Below are positions 12,535 through 22,235 of a DNA stretch of 64,000 nucleotides, piece after piece. This DNA is from Mucidula mucida. Lineage: Eukaryota; Basidiomycota; Agaricomycetes; Agaricales; Physalacriaceae. Positions within the stretch are counted from its first letter, which is position 1, and every line of letters begins with the position of its first letter. The translations under genes and the position numbers were made by a program. The stretch is taken from assembly GCA_015501055.1 (NCBI GenBank), contig JADNYV010000120.1:49062-113061 (forward strand), written 5' to 3'. The notes under the pieces were generated by a model. The model worked only from the letters and a program-made list of their open reading frames with translations, made no database searches and was not told the DNA's origin.

Positions 12535-14428
12535 ATGGACGCGGAAGCTGTTGCGGATTCCATAGCCTCACAGTGCATGGACGAGTTACGAGGCAATCAG
12601 AAACGACACCCTAGACGAGTACATCAACTCTAGTATGGTCGTTCTCAATGGGTTCCAGTTCTGTGAGGACCATGGAAACGAGTTTTGCACGAAGTGCGAG
12701 GGCGATACGCGGCTCTTAAACAACGAGGAACTGCCCAAACCTACATACAAAAGGCTGAAGAAGTCTATATGGGCTGGGATAGACCCCCGCATACGTTTCT
12801 TCAGTGGCTTTGAACGAGGCTCTTGAATAAATCTTATGGCAGAAACGACCTCCGATATGCGACGTATATGCGCGCTTCAATCCCATTCCCACTGGTGAAA
12901 TTCATCCATTCCGGAGATCCGAATTGTACGCCTGCGAGCCTCACCGCGAGGTTGACTGTGAAAGGTGTTTCAACTGGGCGGAGATCTTACAAGGGAAGGA
13001 GAAGAGGGATGGCGCCATGGCAGATCGAGGTCAGATTCTTGGTCTCCTAAAGTCAATGGGCATAGAACTGTCGCCGAACACCAAGATGAAAGACAACATG
13101 TTGGAAAAGAAACTCAGTGGCGCACTTACTGCCTCGCAATCCCTATCCACCCTTGGACCGTCTTCGCTCAATCCTTTGGAGCTCCCGCTATGGACGGTAA
13201 AAACTTCCATTAGGACTAACTGTGAACTCATAGTGTTATAGGGCACTGGCAAGGCTTCAGCATTTGAAGCTATGTGTCGTACGAGCATGGCCGAATCGTT
13301 AGGCGCCTATGAAAACAAAGTCTCCGAGAAGCCGGAACCGTTTCCTTTGTATGAAAGCGCCTTCATGGATGCTCGCCAGACATGCAGACATTTCGCGTAC
13401 CATTTCGCAGCTGGTATGAAGGTCCTTTATTTTGAAAGACAAGGGCGACTCGCAAGTCATCTGTATTCGCGTAAGTGATTGATTTTGTCGATTGGGTATC
13501 TTATAAGCACTCAACAGCTGTTGCAAATATACAAGTTGCTCCTCGACGGCTGCATTAATATGGGGAATACTGCCGTCATTGGAAAGATGACCAATGAAGT
13601 CGAAAGTATTCCCCATATTAATGCAGCCGTCGAGGAGCAAGCCCTATTTCATAAAGTTCTAGCGGAGAATGCGCGTCGTGTATCAATCGCCTTCAAACCA
13701 AAGAAGAAACGTTATGAGGATACGTTCAAGCCCTCGTTCGTCGTGCCCATCGGTCCACTCAGCCAGATCGATATCGGAAAGCTCACATATAATACTGGGT
13801 GCGAGATATGTGGCAACAAGACAACCAGCCGTTGCTCGCAGTGTCAGTCTGCATCGTACTGTGGCCAGGTACCGTCCTGCCTTCGTCCAAGTTACCTCTA
13901 TCTTCTTACTCACTATGAATCACAGTCTGCCAAAAGGCGCACTGGCCGGAGCACAAGACCATGTGCAAGTCCTTGAAAGGCGGAACCTGGCAGACGATCA
14001 AGTTTCATACAAACATCCGCGTCGATGGCCAGCTGCTGACGTGCGCGCATATAAACCACCACGGGCCGGTTAAGTATACCATTGAAGCTAAGTCAGACGA
14101 GATAGAGATTCCGGTGAACGTCCACGGAGACCAGGCGTTTCTCATCAAGCTGCAGCGACGTTTGTCCGAGCAAGAAATGACCATGCCTTTCATTTCTCCG
14201 AAATCGAGCAAGTCGGACGGGTACCAGTCGATTCTTGTGTACGACAGACAACGCAGTTTTCGTGCACATGTTTGGAATTTTACGAATGTGGGGGTTTATG
14301 AGCAGGTTCTGGGGCACATATGGGCCGAGGAGAATCAGAAGAAGATGTATAGATGGGCGAGGAGGGTCGGGGATCACGAGTTAAGTGTTTGTTTAGATCG
14401 TTCACCAGTACCGGTTCCGACTTGGTAG
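12535..14428 (+). CDS. MYND-finger protein, tandem copy 1
   Basis: Aligns along its whole length with copy 2 (14525-16446). Blocks in order: an acidic N-terminus starting MDAEAVADSIASQ; VVLNGFQFCEDHGNEFC; ILGLLKSMGIELSPNTKM; FPLYESAFMDARQTCRHFA; FVVPIGPLSQIDIGKL. The zinc finger is CEICGNKTTSRCSQCQSASYC (exon ending ~13866) continuing CQKAHWPEHKTMC after an intron, then a conserved C-terminal domain ending VCLDRSPVPVPTW. MYND fingers (C-C-C-C-C-C-H-C) bind proline-rich partners; the role of this family is unknown. The exon that should follow LLQIYKL is replaced by a perfect palindrome (13536-13640), yet the frame stays open through it. One-base frame changes are needed near 12580 and 13430. 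Confidence 0.7.
13536..13640. repeat. Perfect palindrome: 36-bp inverted arms with 33-bp spacer
   Basis: Positions 13536-13571 and 13605-13640 are exact reverse complements (36 of 36), and the spacer itself contains CATTGG...CCAATG. The right arm is the normal MYND coding sequence (INAAVEEQ); the left arm is its inverted copy, lying where copy 2 has a different exon. It could fold into a long hairpin. Confidence 0.9.
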
Positions 14429-14524
14429 TTTCCGGTAAACCTGCGGAATCAAATGCCTTCTTTTCAAATGGCAACGGACACGTGACGGCATTATCTTTCA
14501 TTTTGCCGTCCATCACCGCAAATC

Positions 14525-16446
14525 ATGTTGGACGAGGATGCCATCGCCAATGCGATGGCAGACGCATACCTCTCGGCGATGAATGATGTCGAAGATGCCA
14601 TTGACAACGATACCATCGATGAGCTCGTCAACTCGTCAATGGTCATCATAAATGGGTTTCAGTTTTGCAAAAAACACGGAAACGAGGCCTGTACTCCATG
14701 CGAGGGCGACTGTCGCTTGAATAACAACGACACACTCCCGAAGAATCTCTATAATCGACTGAAAAGGACTGTCTGGGCTGGGATAAGTCCGCTTGTATGT
14801 ACTTCGTGTTTGATTGACATTTACTGACCGGTGTGACAGAGCCGTCCACCGATAAACAACATCTACAAAAAGTATAAACCGATACCCACTGGCGAACTCC
14901 ATCCGATCCGGAGATACGAATTCTATGCTTGTCACGACCACCATGAGATCGACTGTAATACGTGTTTTGACTGGATGGAGGTTTTGGAAAGAAAAGAAAA
15001 GAAGGTGGAACCCGCCACCGAGCGTCCCCTTATCCTTGGATTGTTAAAGTCCATGGGTGTGGAATTGCCACCAGACACCAAGATGAGGGACGAGGTATTG
15101 GAGAAGAAATTTAGCGCTGCCCTCACCGCTTCACAGTCTCTTTCCTCGTATGTGCTTCATCCATAAGTCCAGAGAAGCTGCCGCTATGGACGGTAAGTAC
15201 AGTCTTCATTGCATGACTGTAAATTCAATTTCCATCAGGGTACTGGCAAAATGTCAGCATTTGAAGCCATGAATCGCGCCAGTGTAACAGAAACGCTGCG
15301 CGCCCAGGAGTCCAAGCGATTTGGAAGAGATCCCTTCCCTTTGTACGAGAATGCCTTTATGGACGCCCGCCAGACAAGCCGGCATCTAGCCCACAACTTC
15401 GAAAAAGGCCGCAAGGCATTAGTCTTGCGAGATAAAGACAACGCGCAAGCTATATGTATTCATGTACGTTCACAGCCCTAGATCATCTATTCTCTGACCA
15501 TTTCTATAGATGCTGAATGTTTATACATTGGACAAGGATACGCCACTGATCTCTCTCATTTACGAAACGGTGTCATACAAGAATCCCGACGAAATTGCAA
15601 ACGTCCTCGATTTCATGTACCAGCTTGGTAGCTCGGGGCGCGCCGCACAAATTCAAGCGACTGTCGAGGAGCAAGCACTCTTCCGCCAACTACTTGCCGA
15701 AAACTCGCGCAGAGTATCGGCTAAATACAGGCCGCCGAAGGAAAGCTACGAGAGGACGTTCCAGCCCTCCTTCGTCGTGCCCATCGGTCCACTCAGTCAG
15801 ATCGATATTGGAAAGCTCACACATAACACCGGATGCGAAATTTGCGGCAACAAATCGACCAGTCGCTGTTCCCAATGCCAGTCTGCGTCGTACTGTGGTC
15901 CAGGTACGCACACAGGCTCCGCGCGACCTCGTTCTGATGTCGCTCCATTCAGCTTGCCAAAAGATACACTGGCCCGAACACAAGACCATGTGCCGCTCTT
16001 TGAAGGGCGGAGAGTGGGTGACAATTCAGATGCACACGCACGTCCGCCTCAACGGCGTCGTCATGCAGAACGTCCATGTGAGCAACCACGGACTGCCCGT
16101 TGAGTCGGTCGACACGTCCGATGGGATGCAGATGCCGCCCAACGTCCACGGGGACCAGCCATTCCTCGTCAAGCTGCAGCGCCCACTGTCGGACGAGGAG
16201 ATGCCGATGCCTGGATTGTCGAGTGGTGATGGCAAGGGCCCGCAGTCGATGTTCGTGTATGACAGACAGCGCAGTTTCCGTGCGCATGTGTGGGATGTTA
16301 ATAATCGCGGCGTTTATGAGAGGGTGATCGCAGAGATTTTGGCGGGGAAGAATAAAAACAAGATGTATAGGTGGGCGAAGAGGGTTGGTCCTAATGACCT
16401 CAGTGTATGTTTGGACCGTGAACCGGTACCGCCTCCCACTTGGTGA
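14525..16446 (+). CDS. MYND-finger protein, tandem copy 2 (best preserved)
   Basis: Starts MLDEDAIANAMADAYLSAMN 97 bp after copy 1 ends, and ends LDREPVPPPTW. Order of blocks: acidic head; VIINGFQFCKKHGNEAC with clustered Cys; YEFYACHDHHEIDC; LGLLKSMGVELPPDTKM; FPLYENAFMDARQTSRHLA; MLNVYTLDKDTPLISL; FVVPIGPLSQIDIGKL. The MYND finger is CEICGNKSTSRCSQCQSASYC plus CQKIHWPEHKTMC across an intron at about 15903-15955. The C-terminal domain includes NVHGDQPFLVKLQRPL, VYDRQRSFRAHVW and KMYRWAKRVG. Introns sit at about 14796-14840, 15195-15238, 15464-15510 and 15903-15955. This is the reference copy for the cluster. I do not recognise a named gene; the MYND finger suggests a protein-interaction or regulatory role. 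Confidence 0.75.
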
Positions 16447-16591
16447 CTGATGTATCATGTAAATGTAAAAACTGCTTAAAATGTTGTATTCATATTGACT
16501 CGATTGTACTTCTTTGGCTGTCGAGGATAGACTGACTGCATAGAACAGCTCTCCTCGTTCAGATGTAACGCAAAGTTCACTAAGAGAAAAC

Positions 16592-17152
16592 CTAATACCT
16601 ACGCTTGGAGCGTGTCCGCCCTAGTACAATTGATTCAACCAATGACCACTCGCACGGATCCCTCTCCCCAAAGTCAGTATCACGGTCGATGCACACGTCC
16701 AATTCGTAGTCTCCTACTCTGATGGCCCATCTATACATCTTCCGATTCTCCTCTCGGACCTCTCCTGCCATCATGACGTCCAACACCTTATGATGAGCAT
16801 CCGCGTTCTCCAACTCCAAGGCATGTCCACGAACGCTCTTCGCATAATCATACACCAACATGCATTTCGGGCCCTCTTCGTTAATCTCGAAGTTCTCCAG
16901 AAGCTCGCGGTCCAGCTGTCTCTGAAGTTTTACCACAAACGGCTTGTTGGTGTAGATGTTGGGCGGAACTCCGTCCTTCCCAATCTCCAGGCTCTGGTCA
17001 GCGCTAACATACACGATTCGTTTCTTTTCCCCGTGGATCTCTACGCTCATCGATACCTTCAAGGTCACCCACGTCGCTCCGATAGTCCTCATTGTCCGAG
17101 TAGCCTCCACCACCTCACGGTCGTAGTCACCGTAGATGAGGATGGCTGACAT
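16592..17152 (-). CDS. MYND-family C-terminal domain only (finger lost), inverted
   Basis: An uninterrupted 186-codon frame on the strand opposite to its neighbours. It matches only the C-terminal half of the family: WVTLKVSMSVEIHGEKKRI, NIYTNKPFVVKLQRQLD, GPKCMLVYDYAKSVRGHAL, KMYRWAIRVGDYELDVCIDR. The N-terminal domain and the MYND finger are absent upstream. It lies between copies 2 and 3, so it is probably an inverted partial duplicate. The open frame suggests recent origin or retained use of the C-terminal domain. Whether it is expressed cannot be judged; the start at 17152 (MSAILIYGDYDREV) is the first ATG, but the true 5' end could be spliced. Confidence 0.55.
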   Translation of the reverse strand: MSAILIYGDYDREVVEATRTMRTIGATWVTLKVSMSVEIHGEKKRIVYVSADQSLEIGKDGVPPNIYTNKPFVVKLQRQLDRELLENFEINEEGPKCMLVYDYAKSVRGHALELENADAHHKVLDVMMAGEVREENRKMYRWAIRVGDYELDVCIDRDTDFGERDPCEWSLVESIVLGRTRSKRRY

Positions 17153-17576
17153 CGTTCTGAGATATCAGGTGGCGTCGACATGGATTCCGAGCAAGTATGT
17201 GGTGGTCAATGGGTGGCCCGAGGGTCGCGAGCAATTTGAATTTCAACACAACGTCCGGTCACGTGCGCGCGAAAGATCTAAATGCTGGAAAGTGGAAACT
17301 CGTTCAAAGGACTCATTGCTCTATTACGCTCGTAATGTAGAAATTGCAATAAACCAGTGCGCTTTGTTATCAGCTAGTATTTCGCATCAAAAGAAGAAAG
17401 AGAGATATTCTTAGCGTTTTATGCCTGCTATGAAAGGAGAACAAAGTCGTTTATCGATTCTTACCAAACGAAACAGTCCAACGATGCTTCCGTGCCATCA
17501 ATTCCGGACAATAAATACCACGACCTCTAATAGGTTCTTTCATTCATACTATCACCGCACTGTCCAGCGCCACTCA

Positions 17577-19345
17577 ATGTCAAACTCACCAAATAAACGC
17601 CAGCCGTCCTCGCCTACGACGTTAAAACGGTTGACGACTACGATCATACCCACTTGGTCACCGATTCAGAAGATGACACCGATTCAGAATTTGTCTGCTC
17701 CGACTCCGAATGCGGCTGCCACTCGGCGGTAGACTTCGACGACTCAGGCTCAGAGTCGGATGACGACGACGACGACGAATGGGACTTTGTCGTCATCAAC
17801 GCGTTCTTCTTCTGCGAGGAGCACGGAAACGAGTTTTGTAACAAGTGCCAAGTCGACTATCGCCTCTCGAACATGCCCCAGGGAATGTATCGCGTGTTTG
17901 CGGAGAAGTACTGGCCGGGGGTGAACGCAATGGTGAGCGTTCCTTTCATCGCATATTTCCGTTGTTTGAATCCGCAACTTCTAGGACCGTTCACCCATCT
18001 GCAACGGTGTGCCTACAAAAACGGCGAGTACCATGAAGAGGGTCGTTGGGCTTTTTACACGTGCTCCTGCGATCGCGGTTCTACTAGTTGTCCAGAGTGC
18101 TTCAACTGGTTGAAGTATATCAAAGACGAAGCGCTTATTGTCCAAGGAGATGTCGGAAATCGCTCCCGGCTATTACGCCTCCTTAGTAAATCGGTAGGTA
18201 TTTGGCTGAGCCCTAAGGGTATAAGCCATTGGGAGATTAGCCTGTTGGAGAAGAGACTCAGCGATTTCCTAGCGACGGCTCAGAGACTCACCTCAATGGC
18301 TCCTAAATCCATTGATCCAACCAGCCTTGCGCTATGGCAGGTAATGTTGGTTGGTTGAGACCTGAATGTCAATCTAACAACAGAGCCAGGACACCAAAAA
18401 GGATATACGCTGGGCTATGGACACACGCGATTGGCATCAGGCTGACGACTACGAGCTCGACTGGAACAGAAGATAGCGCATTCAATGATCTCTGCTCGGC
18501 TGTTGTCGGTTTAGCCAAGCACTTTGATGAGGGTCAAAAGTCCCTTCTTGTACGCGATGACTTCAAAGACGACTCAGCGTGCATCTGTATACGAGTGAGC
18601 ACCCTCCTTGTCAATTAACTAGTACTGACATGAAATGCAGATCCTCGGCATTCATCGCCTCGACGAGAAGACGCCCCTTATTTCACTGGTATATCAAGAC
18701 GCGACTTTCAGCGAGCCAACAGGTGTTAAGAACATTGGCGGCTTTGTGCGAAACTTGAAAACAGAGGATCCCTCGTCCAGCTCCGGGCCAGCCTCTACGC
18801 ACAAGCGATGCTCCGAAAGCTCCTAGCGGACAACGCTGAGTTGGTATCTACCAATTATAAACCCAAGAAGGAAAGCTTTGAGACGTCGTTCACGCCCTCG
18901 TTCGTCGTGCCTGTACACTGGCGTGACGCGGACGTGGAGGTTGAATACTGGGTGTGCGGTATGCGGCAAGCCGACGGCGACTCGGTGCTCGCAGTGTCAC
19001 CTCGTCTGTTACTGCGGACAAGGTGAAGTACTTGTTCTCAGCGGAGTCGCGCTAACACATACTCTTTACTAGCCTGCCAAAAGAGCGATTGGGGGAGACA
19101 TAAGGAGCGCTGCAAGTATATGAGTGGAGCGAAATGGGCGAATGTGAAGTATCAACAAGCATCGTTATCAACGGCGAGAAGAGGAAGTTTGGGTATGTCA
19201 ACCATCAGACCACCGAGCAGGCGCTGGAGGTAGACGCGGATGGCCCACCGCCCAACATTTATGGCGATAAACCATTCGTGGTCAAGCTTCAGAGACAGCT
19301 GAAAGCCGACAAATTATATTCAAGATATGTATGTTCCTCATACGA
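17577..19345 (+). pseudogene. MYND-finger protein, tandem copy 3, 3' end inverted
   Basis: Starts MSNSPNKRQPSSP and, after a one-base frame change near 17615, continues YDVKTVDDYDH and a strongly acidic run (SDSECGCHSAVDFDDSGSES then DDDDDDE). Family blocks follow: FVVINAFFFCEEHGNEFC, CSCDRGSTSCPECFNWLKY, LLRLLSKSVGIWLSPKG, then LGIHRLDEKTPLISLVYQD. The finger is CAVCGKPTATRCSQCHLVCYC plus CQKSDWGRHKERC. The frame ends NIYGDKPFVVKLQRQLKADK at about 19315; the segment that should follow is present immediately downstream but on the opposite strand (19346-19585). The truncated product lacks the last ~85 residues. Several frame changes are needed (17615, 18430-18480, 18790). Confidence 0.65.
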
Positions 19346-19585
19346 CTACCATTGACATTGTACCGCCTCGGGCTCGCGATCGACGCAGACTTTCAACTCA
19401 TAATCCCCCGCTCTAGTCGCCCATCTATGCATCTTCTTCGTGTTCTCCCGGGCCACCATCACGTTAAACATTCTCTTATAAACCTCTGCGTTTTCCGACT
19501 GCAGGATATGCCCGCGGATGGTCTGCCGATCATCGTATACCAACCAGCATACATTTCGGGCCGTCTTCGTCAACCCTCTTAGGCC
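19346..19585 (-). other. Inverted terminal exon segment of MYND copy 3
   Basis: On the minus strand this reads DEDGPKCMLV, then YDDRQTIRGHILQSEN, MFNVMVARENTKKMHRWA and DYELKVCVDREPEAVQCQW. That is exactly the C-terminal piece missing from copy 3, which stops at 19345 on the plus strand. A local inversion with breakpoints near 19325-19345 and 19585 explains both. One base is out of register inside MLV-YDD. Confidence 0.75.
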
Positions 19586-20156
19586 GAGCAGAGTGGCACG
19601 AAATGAAGGCTCTGCAATACTTGATCATTGAAAAACACGAGTGGTTGGACAATCAACCTTACCGACTGTGACCGACTGAGAACAACGCCGCTTCCTTGTG
19701 ACACGAGGAGTGAAATGGTGAAACTGACTTCTCAAGCCTTCGCAAAACGGGCGCGCGAGTCGTCACAGCGGCATTCCGAACGTCCAAGCTATAAGGCGTC
19801 GTCATACCGAACAGGCCGGATCTCAGTACCTATCAGAAATCAAACAAAACTCAAAGACCTCGAGAAGATCCTACACAACAGCGGAGCATGGTGTCCTTTC
19901 CTGGAAAGCCTATTCGCTGACTCCAGATTTGCCCGCCGATGTTCTTGCAGACAAACCATGTCATCATACATCTTACATGAGTCCGTCTGTGAAGCTTGAC
20001 CACAAAGAGGTTTTCGCCCTAGATGTCCTACAGTGGGCCATCATCTCTGCTTTGTGACTGGTCGGTTATTTGAGGGCAGAGCGAGGGTGGTGATCCTAAC
20101 TTTGGCAAGATGGGAAAGGGCGTTTGGAAAAAGCGAATTAGATTATGCTGAGTACC
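19586..20156. other. Intergenic, no gene supported
   Basis: A 123-codon plus frame (19628-19999) has no family motif and no paralogue in the cluster, so I do not call it. Confidence 0.4.
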
Positions 20157-21071
20157 CTAAACCATAAGTTCGCCCTCGACTGCGCCTGGTTCCACGCCTA
20201 GACGAGGCAGGAGCATGTCCCAACGCACGCGATCAGTACGTTTCAGGTACTTTAATATGCGCGCGCGTTGATATACGAGTTCCCGGAGGTGGCGCTTGGC
20301 ATTCACGTCCTTTCTGTAACGTTTGCTCGACATGTGCTTCCAAATACTGCGTATACGGTAAGTCAACATAGCAGCTACAGGACTTGTCATCAATGAAAAT
20401 TATGGACTGTCAGCATACCTTGCACCTCTTGGCGACCAGGATTGAACGGTCTATCTGGGGCGGAAAACTGGCGGATGATACGCTGCCTATTCTCAAAGTG
20501 GATACCATCCGCGTTGGCGTTGCGGAGATCGACGACCTTGGAGAACTGGGCAGACTTGAGCGCCTCGACAGGTGCGCTCTCTGCATGTATCTGGTTAAAC
20601 CTCTCCGATGTGGCAGGTTTCTCTTGGCGAATGGGTTGTTCGGAAGACAACTCTGGCAGGTCCTTGAACAGCAGAGCCGCTTCTGGTTCTCGTATACCAT
20701 ACGAGAACACCCTGGGCATGGGGATCGTTCCAACTGCTGTCTGTACCTCTACAGGCGGCGCCGTCAAGTCCTCTTCAGAGACGAGAATCTTGGCCAAATC
20801 ACAGGCCTTCCATTTGTCCTCCTCGCCCCGCCTGAGTCCGGTAATTGGATGCGGTCGCTTGTCGCCTCCTCCTGTTTGTGTACTATCTTCTGCTGCCGCC
20901 TCAATTTGCGCGACAAGTCGACTTGAGCTCTGGCCTGGAGAATGGCTGAGGAGTGGAGCAAGGACGTCGAGCTCGTCGACGCGACCGTCCGCGACGCTGC
21001 GGCCGGTTTGATCACAGACCATATTCTGGCTTAGATATATGCGCACCTTGAGCCAGACACGACCTCAACAT
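20157..21071 (-). CDS. Mitochondrial small-subunit ribosomal protein uS15m
   Basis: The C-terminal exon (about 20157-20355) reads AMLTYRIRSIWKHMSSKRY, KDVNAKRHLRELVYQRARIL and KYLKRTDRVRWDMLLPRLG, the helical core and conserved LV.RR..L..YL block of bacterial-type S15. In the ribosome uS15 binds the central domain of small-subunit rRNA. The likely start at 21071 gives MLRSCLAQ, then after an intron ASRTVASTSSTSLLHSSA, a basic Ser-rich sequence typical of a mitochondrial presequence. A long fungal-specific middle (about 20400-20900: HPITGLRRGEEDKWKACDL, IPMPRVFSYGIREPEAALLF) precedes the core. An intron at ~20357-20400 joins the two parts, and a one-base correction near 20865 is needed after KQEEA. 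Confidence 0.75.
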
Positions 21072-22235
21072 CTTTGCTCGTCGTCGTTGACTTTTTCGTT
21101 TCTGCCGGCCGAGACTCGTCGCCCAAACGGGTAACCAAGTCACATGCTCGTGGGAGCGTCTGCTGGCATATAAATTTTCATTTTTCTCCCTATCGTCTCT
21201 TTCTTCATGGGCTCATGCCACGCTGCCCGATGTAGTATTCTACCGTCGAGGCAGTGCCAGAGACTTGTCTTCGACTCGTTCTGGAACCCGAGACTAACAC
21301 AGGCTAGGAAGTGTCGTTTTGACTATCACCAGAAAACGGCATGTCGATTATTTTCCTGCGACATGATATTCGTCTTACTAGTTTACTTACTATATGTCTT
21401 CTGTGCAATGCTACTCCTTGTCTTACCTTTTGTGTGTCTCGTCTCGTCGTGTGGACGTCGCCTACCTTGATGTCAGATTCAGAAGTTTTAATTGGTAATT
21501 CTGTACTATTTATGGCCTGGGCATCCCGAAACTGTCGAACCCGACCTGCAAGGCAGCGCTAACACAGAACGACAGTACCTGGACAATTTGGTCGACTTGA
21601 TCATGCCCGGAGTCATCGCGCCAGGTGGGGGGCAAGTCGCCTTTGTGGCAGAAGATACCCAACAGTGCGGCCAAACGTGTTGATCTGGTGAGGCTTTGTG
21701 TACCATTTGTTCAGATATGGACTACACACCTTGGCGGGCATGCCGGGTCCTCCTCGAGGCTCAAATGATTTACGCTGTACACGCGGGTTATAATCTCTGC
21801 CTCGGCCCATTGTTCCGTCATGGCCTGCTTATCTTAGTCTATTAATATTGCGTGCTCGAGCGCATCCTTGCTAGTCTTCAAGCTTCAAGTTGTTCGAAAC
21901 AAGTTGTTGAGGCTTGGCAACTGCGCACTCGTAGTAATATTCTGGTATGTCGTAAACAAGCCCAAATCACCTTCCCACAGTTGACGACTCGAGCCGCACG
22001 CAGCGTCCGGTAGCGCATCCGAATTTTTCTAGAACATTGACCATGTCTTTCGCGAATTCGAGTTTACGCCTGTAGGTGATGGCACAGATGACTGTGAGCT
22101 GAGCCACCACCTCGCAGAGTTTGAGCCTGACCCTGGAGACGCTTCTTTGCATCAAGGAGATATGTAAAACACGCTCTATGTGAGGCGTACAGGTATATAA
22201 ATACGTACTCAGTTTTTGCCGGCTGTCGTGTACTC
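21072..22235. other. Intergenic between uS15m and the ABC transporter
   Basis: The genes are divergent, so both promoters should lie here. A minus frame around 21613-21830 (MTEQWAEAEI... or MGRGRDYNPRV...) has some coding character but no motif I can name; I leave it uncalled. Confidence 0.35.

Noticed and set aside
19628..19999. Plus-strand 123-codon frame as a gene
   Set aside because: No recognisable family or paralogue; overlaps the region after the inverted MYND exon.
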